From contig WNNJ02001110.1 in assembly GCA_012934845.2 (NCBI GenBank), positions 17,469 to 81,468 on the forward strand: a stretch of 64,000 bases of DNA, in the 5' to 3' direction. This DNA is from Pomphorhynchus laevis. Its lineage: Eukaryota; Acanthocephala; Palaeacanthocephala; Echinorhynchida; Pomphorhynchidae. Below, one piece after another: positions 32,530 through 45,345 of the stretch. Below the pieces are notes generated by a model that had not been told where the DNA came from, made no database searches, and saw only the letters and a list, made by a program, of their open reading frames with translations. Position 1 is the stretch's first letter. Each line of letters opens with the position of its first letter. The position numbers and the translations under genes were made by a program.

Positions 32530-35280
32530 TTTATTAAAATGAGATTTATTTTGAGTGTCAAATGCGTTTCAACGGCGTGCTTACAAACCCACTAAGAATA
32601 AAGAAAATGATCAAACTAATAAAAAATAATCCAGCAGACAAATTTTGAATAGTATGAACAAGGAAGTCAAGCGGATGTACGAAGGGAGCGCATTCCAAGC
32701 AAGAGGAGCAGCAGCAGGAATGGAATGGAGGAGGTAATTTGTCGAATAATTTGGAGTGTTGAGAAGAAGGGAATGATATGATCTTAAGGACAAATAAACA
32801 TGACGGGATTCATCGAGATATGGAAGATGTAAGCATGAAGGGGAATTTCGATGCAGTACACGATGGGTCAGGATAATCAGACGAAACTTTACACGTTAGC
32901 TAATTGTGGAAAGTTAGGAAAAATTGAAAATATGTTGAGGTATGTGGGCAAAACGTCGGAGACGTAGGAGAACGCGATCTGTCAAGTTTACAATACCTTG
33001 GATAGGTTGGAGAGTATTTATGGGAAAGTTGGAGAAGAGGATAAGGCAGTAATCGGTTCGCGAAAATAAAAGGACGGATAAAAGTGAAAGACGAGCGATA
33101 ATCGATCTAAGGCGAATATCACGGAGTTGCAGGAAGGAGGAGCGCACTTTATCGGAAACAAATGGCTTGAGAGAAAGATGGCTGTCAAAGTAGAAACCGA
33201 TGAGAACAATATCATTAACGACAAAAAGAATGGTTGAGTAGATATATACGGTAGGCGGAATAATGTTGAGGTGAGAGGGAAATATCCACATGATTTTGGA
33301 CAATGCAGGATTGAGTGATAGGCGAAACGAAGAAAGGTGCTGGGAAACGGATAAGATGCAAGTGAAGGAGGTGGTTTTAAGATTATCAATTTGTGGTGAG
33401 GATAGATAAGAGTAGAGGATAATGTCATCAGCATATCGCATAACATGAAAATTGTGTGTTCTGGTTATTGTAGTGATCTCACCGAGAATAAGGGAGAAAA
33501 TAAAGATACCTACTACTGAGCCTTGAGGAAAACAGTGTGCGAAAGAAGACGGTTGAGTGACAAAAAAGCTGAATGATCATGGAAAGAATTGACAGATAGA
33601 TAAGTTGAACACCAGGTTACAGCGGAGTTAGAGAATCACTTGTCATGACGGATCCGATAAATAGGAATATAATGATCGACGATGTCGAATTTAGATGAGA
33701 AGTCAAGGAAGATTATGACCTTACAAAGTGTGTTCTCTCGTGATTGTAGAAGATTACAAAAGACTTTGCGACATGCAAGTTCGGTGGAATGCTTATAACG
33801 AAACGCAGATTGAAGCGGGGGATATAAATTTGACCAAAGAATATAAGTATTAACCTTATTAAGCACAAGACGTTCAAAGATTTTTGATGGGATAAGATAT
33901 ATAGGACGATATGAAGACGGAATGAACTGTCGAGAGAGTGTTTTTTTTTCAGAAGTGGACCTATTACTCGTGGTTCCTATTACTCTCTCCTACGAAGTAG
34001 GAGAGAGTAATAGGAACCACGAATTTTTAGGTAGGCATCACGATACTCGGAGCCAGAAGTAGTATCTTGTTTGAGGAAACGATGATAGATGCTAAAAGTG
34101 TGAGTTATGCGGCGCTTAGAAATTGCACAGTCCGAATCAAACAATGGTTTGCTTCGAGAACGCTTACGAGTGTATGATCGTTGAGGTAATATGTAATCGA
34201 GAATTGTTGTGTGCTCATAGTCAAATGAAGAGGATAGAAAATCAACGGAAATAGAAGGCGAATTAGGCGACACAAGAGCAGAGCCAATAATAACAGATTG
34301 AAATAAAGTAAGATTGATAAATTTTCACGGTCGATTGAAAGTAGGCGATATACGAGAGGGAGCAAGCAGGTTAGTAAGATTTGGGTAAGTAGAAAGTGGT
34401 CAGAGAGACCATAATCTGAAATAATTAATGAAGTATGTATATGTTTATATATAAATTTATATTAATATATTGTATATATTAATTTATATTAATTTATATA
34501 TTTCATACCAGAATCTGAAATAATAAATGAAGTATGTTTAGAGAAACTGCACGAAGTTGTAATGATATCATGGGTACTGACAAGTATATGAGTGGGATTG
34601 ATGCGAAGTAAATAGAGATTATAGTCGAAAATATTTTTACAAGTTCGAAGGAATCTGAATTGGAAGGGCGGTCCGAGCGAATGTTGAAATCGCCCAGTAC
34701 AAACAGTGGGAGTGCTGAAAGTGAAGAATAAGAAAGAAGATCAGCTACTTAATCGAAGAACTTGGAGGAAGGACGGGAAGATCCATGACGATATATGATA
34801 ACAAGTTTAAGTGGAAAAGGATAAGGCGATCTACAGATAAATAAATCGGGTGATAGAGAACAATTAATTTTTATGAGAGATGAAGGAACCAGGACAAAGG
34901 CTACAATTACTGTAATTCGACGTGAATGTGTATAACGCATTATCAGAAGAGCGGGTAGAATCAGCGAGAGAGACTCATGTTGAACGTAGACGACGAATAG
35001 CAAGATCATCACAATTTGTATACTAAGATTCAGTTATATAGCAAATGTCAAGCGATTGTTGGGCCAACGAAGGTCAGTTTTATTTTGGATAGAACGGATA
35101 TTGAATAGACTAATACGATACGAGCGATTATCAGAATTGCCTAGAGAAGGAGGCGAATACATGAATTGCTTAGAGAAGGCGGCGAATACACGAATTACCT
35201 AGAAAAGCAGCCGAAAATCAGCTGAATACACGCGGAGAAGCAAAATAAAACGAACGAATATTCCTTCGAAAAATTAATAT
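32530..35280 (-). mobile_element. LINE-F: older full-span copy of the LINE-A family
   Basis: Minus-strand pieces in order: endonuclease (34749-35012, region ending LPLKLVIIYRHGSSR), EN-RT linker (33980-34273), RT entry and motif A (33636-33866, SRENTLCKVIIFLDFSSKFD), motif C MRYADDIILYS (33390-33441), thumb and C-terminus (32611-33441), and 3' signature gtcaaatgcgtttcaacggcg at 32557. It is AT-richer and more interrupted than LINE-A, so older. It contains a 26-bp perfect foldback (33968-34022) and an AT-rich insertion near 34430-34520 flanked by the repeated tctgaaataat.aatgaagtatgt. Confidence 0.8.
33968..34022. repeat. 26-bp perfect foldback inside LINE-F
   Basis: Left arm 33968-33993 (tcgtggttcctattactctc ...), loop gaa, right arm 33997-34022 is the exact reverse complement. 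It interrupts the linker between endonuclease and RT. Such local perfect palindromes typically arise by template switching. Confidence 0.9.
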
Positions 35281-36831
35281 AATATAAAAAAATATATTTT
35301 AGCTAAAATAAGAAAATATAAAAGTATATTTTTTTATGAAAACATAACAGGCCATTTTGAATTATTGTTATTAGATGAAATAGTGTGAATTTAAAAACAT
35401 TTTAATTAAATTTTAATTATTAAAATAAGAATTTCTTTTTAAATGATGATAATGTGCATTAATATTTTAGTATGTACTTCAACACTCTATTATTGAAGGT
35501 TCGGATAAAACATATCGATAAGTAATATTAATATTTTGAAAAAAATGATTGTCTTAGTTAAATAATCAAAAATTATTTTTCGCGACGAATACAAGCCGTG
35601 AATGTATATAATGCATATGGTGGCATTAATATAAATTATGATACAATACCTGAAATTATTTTGATTTCGTTTTATAATGTAGTAATGTACTGGGAATCCC
35701 CTAAGCGCCTTACTGTTCTCGTGAATCTATCTGATGCACTAATGAATCTAGTGAGGCACTTCGCAGTAAAGTGGATAACATTAGCATTTCATCTTTATGC
35801 AGACAATCTGGTGATTTGTTAATCTTGTTTAATTGTCATAATATAATTGGAGAAATCCTTTATCGTCTAATCTTCTACTTGTTTGGAGGTTGTCAGTTCA
35901 CGGTTATCACGAAAAGGTTTGTAAAATCCGTATACCCTGTCATGAACAATATACCAATTGCATATGTATCCACTGCATCCAACATTGAGCTTCAACTCCT
36001 ACTCGTGTTCTCATGCCCCACCTATGCACCATGAACATTCATCAAATTGATAGACTAATAAACAATTATTCCTAATTCCATATGCTAGTTATTAATAAAA
36101 TGTACAATCCCTTTCATTAAATGGACAATCCCTTGTTCTACACATTTTTGTCACTCTAAATTTTAATTTTGGCCCAGACCGAAAGGTTAAGTGCTTTAAT
36201 AAAATACTTTGTATAATTATGATTAATATTAATTTAATAATTTAATTTAATTTAAAAACTAAGCAACATAAACATATATACTATGACGGATATAAAAATG
36301 TATTTTTACCTTTTTATTACGTTTTTTACCTTTAAAAATGCAATTTTGGACATAAAGATCAGCAATTACTATCGGGGTTCGTTTGTTACTTAGACTCGGT
36401 ATAACATCTGAGCAAGATACGAACACAACCGTGAGGTATATTCCCTTCCTTATGATATATCCTTATGATACTTAAAACATCGATACTATATAATACATGT
36501 CAGGATCATTTAATAACTAAATGTATGTTGCGTCTCACGAGCATCCGTATATCAAAAAAATGACGACCAAATTTTACAATCACCTTTCAAAAGTCCGATC
36601 AGACCTGCTTTAAATATCACATTTGTGTAACTGTCAATGGACTTTGTTATCTTTTAAGCGAGCAGACTTTTTCAGCTATGGAAGTTATTTTCAAGAACGC
36701 AACTTTTTAGTGTCAAAAGCAATTATATACGATTTGTAGTAAATGAATCACAAGTAATTACTGATCTTTTTAAGTATATTTTGCTTTTTGCATTTTACGT
36801 TATAATTAAAAAACAAAACATTTTCGTACAA
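35281..36831. other. Unassigned spacer
   Basis: AT-rich. Overlapping plus-strand ORFs of 74 and 87 codons at 35598-36034 show no recognisable domain and no exon-like borders. Nothing else supportable. Confidence 0.35.
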
Positions 36832-37095
36832 CTATACAAATGTTCTAGTAGCAAAGAAAATCGGATACCTGTATAAATACAAATAGCATTTCTGTCTGTC
36901 TTTAAGATTAACCTTTCTTTTAACCTCCGTATTAAAAATTTTGTGATGCACGACCTTTCCGATTTTTTCTCTTACTAAGTGCTTTCTACGACCAGGTGTG
37001 CAAAAATTCATTTTCAAAATAGCTGTTTCTCTCTCCTCGAAAACTAAACTTAAACAATTAAAAAATATAGTGCACTCTTCCTTTGATCTTAGCAC
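36832..37095 (-). CDS. Unrecognised 87-codon ORF, possible exon
   Basis: Contains an internal start giving MNFCTPGRRKHLVREKIGKV then VHHKIFNTEVKRK, followed by a possible donor (AAAG|gttaat). Basic composition and a TP-x-R motif look protein-like, but I recognise no family and the AT-rich surroundings give no support. It may be a first exon or chance. Confidence 0.2.
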   Translation of the reverse strand: MLRSKEECTIFFNCLSLVFEERETAILKMNFCTPGRRKHLVREKIGKVVHHKIFNTEVKRKVNLKDRQKCYLYLYRYPIFFATRTFV

Positions 37096-38090
37096 ACCAG
37101 TAGATAGTGAAGCACTAGTCTACATATTTAATTGTATTACTTATATTAAATAGTCAATATTTAATTAGCCTATATCCATTACGCCTATAGTCATTTAATC
37201 ATTAATATTAAATATTAATATTTAATAAGGATGTCTTAATATTTTGGAAGTCAATTTAATGTTTCCGTATGCATCGTAATGTTGCTTATTTTTATAAGAA
37301 ACATAACATGAATGACTTTGTAGCAACAAATATTATATTCAGTATTATGCATATAATATAAATTTATAATAACGAAGTAAATGAGAGAGTAAAACAGTTT
37401 TATTCCAAGTTCAGTATTATTTAAAAAAGTGATTGGAAAATAACAATTTTACTTCTCACTGCTTTCGTTCTTGTAAATGTTTGAGATTTGAGATTTATAA
37501 TATATTTATATAATATATAAATATATTATATATTTATTTTAATTCTGTATTATATAATATATAGAAATGTTATATAATATATTTATATATATTAGATATA
37601 ATATATAAATATATTATATTTATATAATGCAGTATATAATCAGAAAAATAAATAGCACATATATTATATTAAAATATTATTATATTAAAATATTATTATA
37701 TTGCAATTTATTATTTGAGTGAACTTGTATTATATTTAATCTGATAAAATAAGTTTATGAAATTAAAATCGCTCGTTTTATTGGAGCAATTAATATTAAT
37801 TTTGATAAATTGGTATTCAGAGCATATGATTAAAGTGAACACTGATATCCGCTTTTGGATTTGTATATCTTTGTAACAACTATATTTTGTACAATAGAGT
37901 CGAATATAGGGAAGACAGTTTAGTTTACATAATAGTAAATAGTTAAGGATTGCTTTCTTGTCAAAAACTATATTTAGGCATTGGTGTGAATTATAGACAA
38001 GAGAAAAATTACTATACTAAGACAAGCTTTTGATTATTACATCATTTTTAGTCAAATAGTGGTAAGATATCTCAACACTATTCTTTCTCT

Positions 38091-38158
38091 ATATATACAG
38101 CAAACACGAAAGAATCCAACTGTTATATCAACAGAACAGTATAAGTTTTAGATTTCAG
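38091..38158 (+). promoter_or_regulatory. Candidate promoter (TATA plus TCAGT initiator)
   Basis: tatatata at 38091-38098 and an arthropod-type initiator tcagt at about 38155, 40-110 bp before the small ORF at 38198. The TATA-initiator spacing (about 60 bp) is longer than ideal, so the call is tentative. Confidence 0.3.
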
Positions 38159-38197
38159 TTGAATTTGTTACCTGGCATTGGATTTATTAGTGTTAAT

Positions 38198-38314
38198 ATG
38201 TATATTGACTCTTTAATTATCCTTATATGTGTATTTCTTTTAATACTTATAACATCTATGTGTTCGAAATGTATATTTCGGCATTTAAAACGTAATTCAC
38301 GATTTCCGAGCTAA
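38198..38314 (+). CDS. Candidate 38-aa single-pass membrane peptide
   Basis: The ATG opens MYIDSLIILICVFLLILI, a strong hydrophobic segment of about 18 residues, then TSMCSKCIFRHLKRNSRFPS with a CSKC motif and a basic tail, then TAA. The plan (short lumenal or N-terminal stub, one membrane helix, Cys pair, positive C-terminus) is typical of small membrane peptides. It could also be the first exon of a larger protein. I know no homolog. Confidence 0.35.
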   Translation: MYIDSLIILICVFLLILITSMCSKCIFRHLKRNSRFPS

Positions 38315-38839
38315 CATCACCGCGCTTAAAGTAATACTGGTATTCTTTGATCCGTGTGTCTAATTAATTATTAATTTTATAATAATTTTAGTGAACTAAT
38401 TGACTAATTGTTGCTTTAAATTTTTGCATTATTACGAAATGGCAAAACTAATAAAAACTTCTTAAATTATTCCTTAAACTAGTAATAAATAATTAATAAT
38501 AAATAAAATATTTAATCATTAATAAGTGATTACTAAATCATTAATTTAATTTAGTTATAATTTAATTAATTTTTATCATTTCACATTGTCATTGCTATTC
38601 ATTCGTATTTAATTAGTTTACTTTAAATAGTTTAATTATTTTATGTACATATGTATAAGTAAGATTTATTTTATAAATACAACTTTTTAAAATAAAAATA
38701 AGCTAAGCTAAATCGAAGTTCTTGATAACAATACCGTTATGATTAAATCTACAATTAACCGATTCCTAATTTGTTGATTTACAGATATGTTAAACTGAAA
38801 ATATCTCAAAACTGAATTAATCTTCACAACTTCAAAATA

Positions 38840-41800
38840 ATGGAATTGAAGAAACTTTCTGGAATTGTAAGTCAAATGAGGTTAAAATATAAATTTATTA
38901 AAAACCATATAGGCACCTGATGACGAACCAGATGTTTTCGAAACAGAAGGAGTTGTTCCCCAAACGATACAGTATGCCGAAGGCAATAATGACATTTCCG
39001 TTAATGTAATCGACATCGAATTTGAAGATGTCTATAAACAATTTAGAGAACAATCTCATTTTGGTATTACCAATTAGTTACTTATTATTTGTTTCTTCTT
39101 TACCAATTCATTTCATAAATATAAACATGATTTTTAATATTTTTTATATATTTTATTATTAAAACTTTAATTGAAATTTGTAGCAATTTGTTCATTTTGT
39201 GTTAGCACATAAGATGATTAAACCGTTTAAGTTTGACAGCAAGAAGAAGTTACCGTTAGTTGTGATTGAAATTAATCTGACTTTGACTTCTAAATTTACA
39301 ATAAAATTTAATTTAATTATCTATAAATTTAAATTAAAACAAATTATAAAACTAACTCTAATACTTTCAATTTATACTAGTAAATAATAATTCTAGTAAA
39401 TAATGTAGAATTAATAAATCTGATTAATTAATCAATTAATTTGATTTTCGTTCATTACATTTTTGTTGAATTACAATTTGTGGGGTTTATTAGACTTAGA
39501 GGGCGGGGACAATTTTTCTCGTTATCATTAGTATTATACTGAACTGTAATATTTTTTACGAACTGGCAAGTTTTGAATTCGTATTCAGTTTCTTCATATT
39601 CTTTGCCATGTTGTACTATTATCATACAATACATTTTAATGTTGCTCATTACGTACCACGTAAAGCGTTCAACATCAACTCACGTACTGTACCTTGCACG
39701 CTATACCACGTTCTCAGTACTTTATTCTCAAAATGCAATTTATGCTTTAGAATTTATCTGATAAACTTAAAAAAATATCTGATAAACTTATGTAATTGAT
39801 TAAAAATAGTAATTAATTTAATTGTAATTTAATTGTAATTTAATTTTAATTCTAATTAATTTAATTAGATTTATGTAATTGTTTATATAAATTGTATATA
39901 TGGATTCAACAATAATTAATTAATATTCATTTAATAAATTATAAGTATAAATTGTGTTATTCGATTTTAAATATAAATTCCTTTAGAAACTAATTCTAGT
40001 TTCAATTTTCAGGGTTCTTCACGGGTCAGGACAGAGCGTCGACAAAAGCTTCTTCAGATGACCAAGTAAGTCTAATAAACCTATACTGTATCACTAAAAT
40101 TGAGAGCAGTTAGATGTTACATCGCTATTAGAACATTACAAATCCGCGGTCAATGAGTGTCGAAGACTGGAAAATTTGTTGACATCGTCAAAGGTACTAG
40201 CGTTTTAAACAAAATAAAGTTTATTTTTATAAAATAAGATATAACCAGTCACATGCATTTAGTCAAACGTGTAATTTTCTGTAAAATCTTATTGGCAGTA
40301 TAAATGTCATTCGAAATTTATCACATAAAATTTTATTCGATTTTTCAACGCTTAGATATCACCAAGTAAAGATTTGGAGAATGTATATTGTGCTCTATCA
40401 GATATATTAAAAATCAACTTCCAGCCAAAGACAAAAGCGTAATTTATTTTGTGTGAATGAGTAGGTAATTTGTTGGATTTGCAGAGTCACGACTGAATCG
40501 CATGTTGCAAACAATTCACTGCCTAGTGAGGACCGTCAAGAGACGGCGTTTCTTCATAAGGTTAATTTTTCTAAAATTCAAAGTGTTCATTGCGATTTCG
40601 GTCTTTATAGTTCAAAATACTAGAAGAACGTATTTCTTTTCTGGAAAAAATAGTTGGATTACAGGATAACATATTGGTAATTTTACTAATTCTGTATTAT
40701 AATATATGATCTGCTTTAGGAAGAAATTTCAGCCGGAGTTACCGATAAATCTATTATGGTAAGTTAATCGTTAGTACTTCAATAGATTGTGAAATTTCGG
40801 AATTAAATTCAATTTTCCATACCTTTTATGTAAGGAATAGCAGAGTATTTTCCGTTCCATACGATGGAAAACTGAAATTTCTCCATCGTATGTCAATCAT
40901 TTTATGTCAATCATTGCCAATCCATCAGGATTGGCAGTGATTGGCAAAAAAATTCCATTATTTTGGTTTTCCCTTTCAATAAAAGATGCTAAGCCCGTTT
41001 AGGTCCCACCTAGCTCTTTTCAGGATATATTCAAGTCTACTCAAGTCAGCTTTCGACGACCAGTTTACCGTAACGGTGAACCCGAAGTATTTTACTCGAC
41101 TAGTGAAGGTAGGGAGTGGTTGATTAGTCAAAATGGAGGAGAGGGCAGAGAGTGCTAATCTGTTAAGTTTTTGCTTTGTTGCAGGGGCGTCATGAAAGAC
41201 AACTACCTGCAATTTGGCAGAGTTTAAAATAAAATTAAACCGGGTTAACTGATCTTTTAATCTTGAAAAGAATCGTCTGATGTCCGGGACTACGTCTTTG
41301 CACCTGCGTCCAGAGAACAGGGATGTGGTATCATCAGCGTATACCACTAGACGTTGTTCGCGTTTAAATATTTTAAAGAGTTCAATGGAAGCAGCAAGAA
41401 ACAAGAAAGGAGAAAGAGGTGATCCTTTGATGTATGTTAAGATATACAATTTACAATTATATTTTCTAAATAAAGTATCTTTTATGTACCTCTTTGCCCT
41501 ATACTTTGTTTACCCAATTTTGCTACAACGCTTTTTCGAAAAACCAACATTGAAATGTTTATGGCATGTTGTGCTAATGGTGATTTAATTGCTTGTGGAT
41601 ATTTATTTGGTCAATTTAATTGAATTTAGTTTTATTTAGAACAGGAATCCCTGTTCTAAAATAGTAAAAGGTATCGACGTTAGAACTCACAGGCGTGTGC
41701 TACAACTTCATCTGCAGTTACATTTTATAGCTTTCCGCATAATATTCAATCAGAACCTTAATGGAAGGTTCGTTATATTCCAGAATTTACGATAATTCGA

Positions 41801-43727
41801 TAGTTTACGGTCAATTTTGTCTATTCGGTTCTTTACATTTCAAGATTAACAAATCCATCATATGAGTTTGTTGTGTACTAACTACGTAGTTGTTTAACTT
41901 CCAATGTAATAAATTTCTCTCGTTTGATGAGTCTACGCCTTACCTTATGGTATTGTTTCATACGCTACTACTTTGCAATTGTAAACCCGGTTAAAACATA
42001 TTTATTGTTTAGGGTATTCTTGCTGATTACAAATCTAAGATTGATACTTTTAATCCTTCGATCATAAATGATGCCGGAAATAGACTTTCGCGGTTTGTTC
42101 AATCCATGTCAGATTCCTCAACTGAACAAGTTTGTAAAGCAATAGAAGACGCAAAGGTTATTTTAATTTTATTACTTTTATTGAACGCTGGTTTAATTTA
42201 AATTATTATTCTTATTTAAAAAACTTTATTATTTATAAACATTTAAATTTTTGGGTAATTTTTTTTTAAATTATATAAAAATCTTTGTCAAAATATCCTT
42301 AAATTTTTTAAATAATCAAATTACATTTTTGCTGTACAACAAATATGCACCGATTAAATCAATACAGAAATCTTACATAACATTACGATTAATCCAGACC
42401 GAACACTATAGCTTGATATGACAAAATGCTTTTATAGCACGAACGTTGGAGACATTCGTGCTATAAAAACGTTTGTTAGTTATTCGAACGTTTTTTAAAA
42501 AACGTTCGTTCGTTATTTTTTGTAACGTTGGAGACTTTGTCAACTCTAGATTCTAATGGTTAACAAGTTAATTGTATTCAAAACAAGTTACGATAAGAGT
42601 TAATTTTTATTACTAAGAGTAAATATTAAATTATTAATACGGATTAAATCAATAAAGAAATCTTACATAACATTACGATTAATAATAATTAAAATATTTT
42701 TAAATTTTTATATATTATATTGTAATAATACAAATTTTAATATTATATAATAATATTATAATAATATAATAATATTACATTAAAATATTGTTATATTTTA
42801 TTGATATTTATTGATATTTTTCGTTTTTAATATCAAATTCATTGGATAACAGCAATTGATGTGCATCCATACTAAAAGCGTTCAGTTGCTGCGAATAATT
42901 CTTCTTGATTGATCTTTAGAGTTATAGAAGACAAACAATTCACGATTTTTTAAAGTTACGCAAATTTACCAAATAACCTTTCACTATTCCCGATATTCTC
43001 TTATTGACTTTCGTTTGACTCAAGCAAAATATGAAGCATCAATCGTTCTTATGTTTCAAATCTAATAAAAAATATTAAAAAAAATATTTTCATTCTCTCA
43101 TTTGGAAATTTTATTTTAAAATAAAATCAAGGCAAAAATAATAATCATTATTTTTATAATCAATATAAAAATAAAAATGAAATCGAAATATCGTTAAAAT
43201 ATATTAAAATATTAACAGAAACGAATGCGCTGGACTTGTTTCATTTATAATTTAAAATCGAAATTATTAAATCAAGTTGTAAATTCGCTTCTTACAAGCC
43301 GCGTCAGATTAGCTTAAATGTCTATAATCAACTGTAATTGACTAGCATTGACCATTTGTTATTTTTTAAGTTACAAAAGTTATCAGAAATAATAGATAAC
43401 AATCTTACGGTTATTGATTTAATTCCGTATCTGCTGACGAGACTTGAATCGTTAAATATTCTGCACACGAAAGGTACAAAAGTAAATAATCTAGATTGTT
43501 TGTATTATAAATTGATAATGTTAGCGGTGAACTTCAATGAACAGGTAACAACGTTGGAAGAAAAACAACGGATCATAGCCGATACAATCGCTGCCAATTC
43601 CGAACTACTAAATAATGTATTTTTCGTTATCCTCATTTTCATCTAATTTACTTTTGTTTAGCTAAATAACAATCTCAGCCGAAACCTTGAATATTTACAG
43701 AAGACTATAAAATCTAACGATAAATAA
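38840..43727 (+). CDS. DCTN2: Dynactin subunit 2 (dynamitin, p50)-like gene, 11 exons
   Basis: Exons: 38840-38866, 38913-39063, 40013-40065, 40110-40193, 40356-40438, 40485-40560, 40611-40676, 40720-40758, 42013-42156, 43371-43616, 43662-43727. All have GT/AG borders and compatible phases; the sum is 1035 nt, 344 aa. The start MELKKLSGI|APDDEPDVFETE matches the dynamitin N-terminus (..LPGIA..EPDVYET), the p150-binding end. The middle and C-terminus are coiled-coil-like: FKILEERISFLEKIVGLQDN corresponds to the LE.R...LE..VG heptads, and LTVIDLIPYLLTRLESLNIL with IIADTIAANSELLNNLNNNL fits the conserved C-terminal helices. Dynamitin forms the dynactin shoulder linking cargo to dynein. The protein is shorter and far more diverged than usual (fly and human about 380-405 aa); it lacks the conserved DFSDRIG-type segment. 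A diverged paralog is possible. Confidence 0.75.
40976..41449 (-). mobile_element. LINE RT fragment in intron 8 of the dynamitin-like gene
   Basis: 157 open codons antisense to the host gene. RT motif B-like IKGSPLSPFLFLAASIELF, motif C VVYADDTTSLFSGRRC, then a thumb region LNRLALSALSSILTNQ and YFGFTVTVNWSSK. Motifs differ from LINE-A/C families (GSPLSPFLF instead of GVPQGSVLGP), so this is another clade (I/Jockey-like, unresolved). Both ends are truncated. Confidence 0.7.
42157..43370 (+). other. Intron 9 of the dynamitin-like gene, with hairpins
   Basis: AT-rich. Contains a strong hairpin ttttatagcacgaa / ttcgtgctataaaa at about 42430-42468 and a second one around 42484-42512 (cgaacgttttttaaaaaacgttcg). 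An aagaaatcttacataacatta string occurs twice (42366, 42655). No coding content. Confidence 0.6.
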
Positions 43728-44240
43728 CGGGGAATGACTTATAAGTTGACTTCAAATATCAATTTTTAACTTTTTACTAGATTTGTGTTGCTGACTTTAA
43801 AATTTATTATTTAATTTGGAATATAACCTGGATTGATAAAAGAAGCCGTTATTTTTTGTTTAATTAAAAATAATATTAACTGTTATTTTATTATTTCGAC
43901 TTTTTACAATATCTTCGTCGATATTGCTTACAACGGACTTAACTAGGCGATATACATTTGTCTACATAAATCGAAAAATTAATTGACACTTTAATTAATT
44001 TATATTAATATTAAACTTTATTAATATTAATATTAAATTTTACTATATTATATTTGCTATAATGTATATTTACTATATTTACTATAATGACATTATATAA
44101 CATTATATAACATTACTATAACATTATATTTACTATAATGGATATGAATTCATTAGCTGCGGGCTGGAATCCATATAGAATATTTCAAATAATAAGTTAT
44201 CGTAACAGTAACCAACCAAAGACCAGAGATAAATTGTTTA
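43728..44240. other. AT-rich spacer
   Basis: 3' flank of the dynamitin-like gene; simple AT repeats near 44040-44150. No feature seen beyond this. Confidence 0.4.
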
Positions 44241-44242
44241 TT

Positions 44243-44281
44243 TCGACAATGTTTCGATCCTCACTAGGATCTTTATCAAGT
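44243..44281 (-). ncRNA. Degenerate hammerhead-like motif
   Basis: The reverse strand reads cttgataa-agatcc-tagtga-ggatc-gaaac. A 5-bp stem II (gatcc / ggatc) and the GAAAC box are kept, but the CUGAUGA box is altered to UUGAUAA, so self-cleavage is not expected. It is likely a relic of a PLE terminal region. Confidence 0.35.
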
Positions 44282-44329
44282 CAAATTATTGTGTGTTTAA
44301 GCTGTTAAAATTGCTTTGGTCGTTATATA

Positions 44330-45345
44330 TAATTTTGTTGCGAGATAGTTTCTTTACGTTAATAAGTTATATTTCGCTTTTTCATATATTCACTAATTTT
44401 AACACAACATTTTATAATTAATTAATATTTTATCTATTTTAAAGTGTAAATATTTTGCTATATTTTAATGCAACCATAAATTTGATAAATTTATTATTAG
44501 ATATAAATGACCACAACAACAATAAAATCTAAATCATGCGTCGAGAAGGTGGGAACGGAGGCAGCATTTAAATGTGATAAGGAAGGGAGCGCGGCGGACG
44601 TCGAGAGGGAGTTGATTCTAGGCGAGTGGGGCGGTGATGAGGAAGGATCGGAGACCATAGTTGTTAGAGTAATTGAGCACGTAGAGTAAGATGAAATGAC
44701 GGGAACGCAGTGATAGAGAATGGGGCGATTGTCGTCTAAGAAAGGGAGGTTGATGAACGATGGGGAGCCGACAGCGATGAGACGAAAAGTTACGAGAAGG
44801 CGGAGTTGTATGCGGATGTGGATGGTAAGCCAGGAGAGTTGGGCAAGATATGTTGATGTGTGGTCGAAGCGACGGAGAAGTAAAAGCACTCGAACGGCGG
44901 AGTTGTTGGGGTAGGATGATGGATTTTAAAGAGTTGGCGAAAATGTTGAGGCAGTACTCGATTTTAGGGAAAAGAAGCGATGAAAGAAGAGACATACAAG
45001 AACGGAAGTCGATAAGGGGTTGGATACTGCGTATGTCATAGAGAATTAAGTTAGACGAGCGGACCTTGGCACGAACGAAGGGTTTAAGGAAAAGGTGATC
45101 ATCGAAATTGAGCGTATAAAATATTACTAAATGTAAATTAAATATTCCTTTGACGATTATTTCCTTTGACCGAAGACGCTGGTAAATCTTTTATTTTAAT
45201 GGAAACATATTTATATTTATATTTTTATTACGAGGTAGTTTCTTTCCATTAATAAGTTATACTTCATATTTTATATATTCACTAATTTTAACACTTTATT
45301 TATAAAAGTGTAAATCTCTCACTATATTGTAATGCTTTAATTCTA
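44330..45345. repeat. Diverged about 130-bp direct repeats flanking a LINE fragment
   Basis: 44330-44475 and 45222-45345 share gagatagtttctttacgtt / gaggtagtttctttccatt, then aataagttatatttc..ttt.atatattcactaattttaacac and a final ctatattttaatgc / ctatattgtaatgc. They bracket the LINE-A-type fragment. A duplication older than, or linked to, the insertion is likely. Confidence 0.55.
44500..45095 (-). mobile_element. LINE-A-type 3' fragment
   Basis: The reverse strand codes in two frames for the C-terminal tail: LSSLLFPKIEYCLNIFANSL, RRFDHTSTYLAQLSWLTIHI, LPFLDDNRPILYHCVPVISS, SITLTTMVSDPSSSPPHSPR. It is most similar to LINE-G at 27.6-28.0 kb. 5'-truncated at about 45095 (gtgatcatcgaaat). The last 3' UTR bases with the hairpin are missing. 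Confidence 0.75.
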
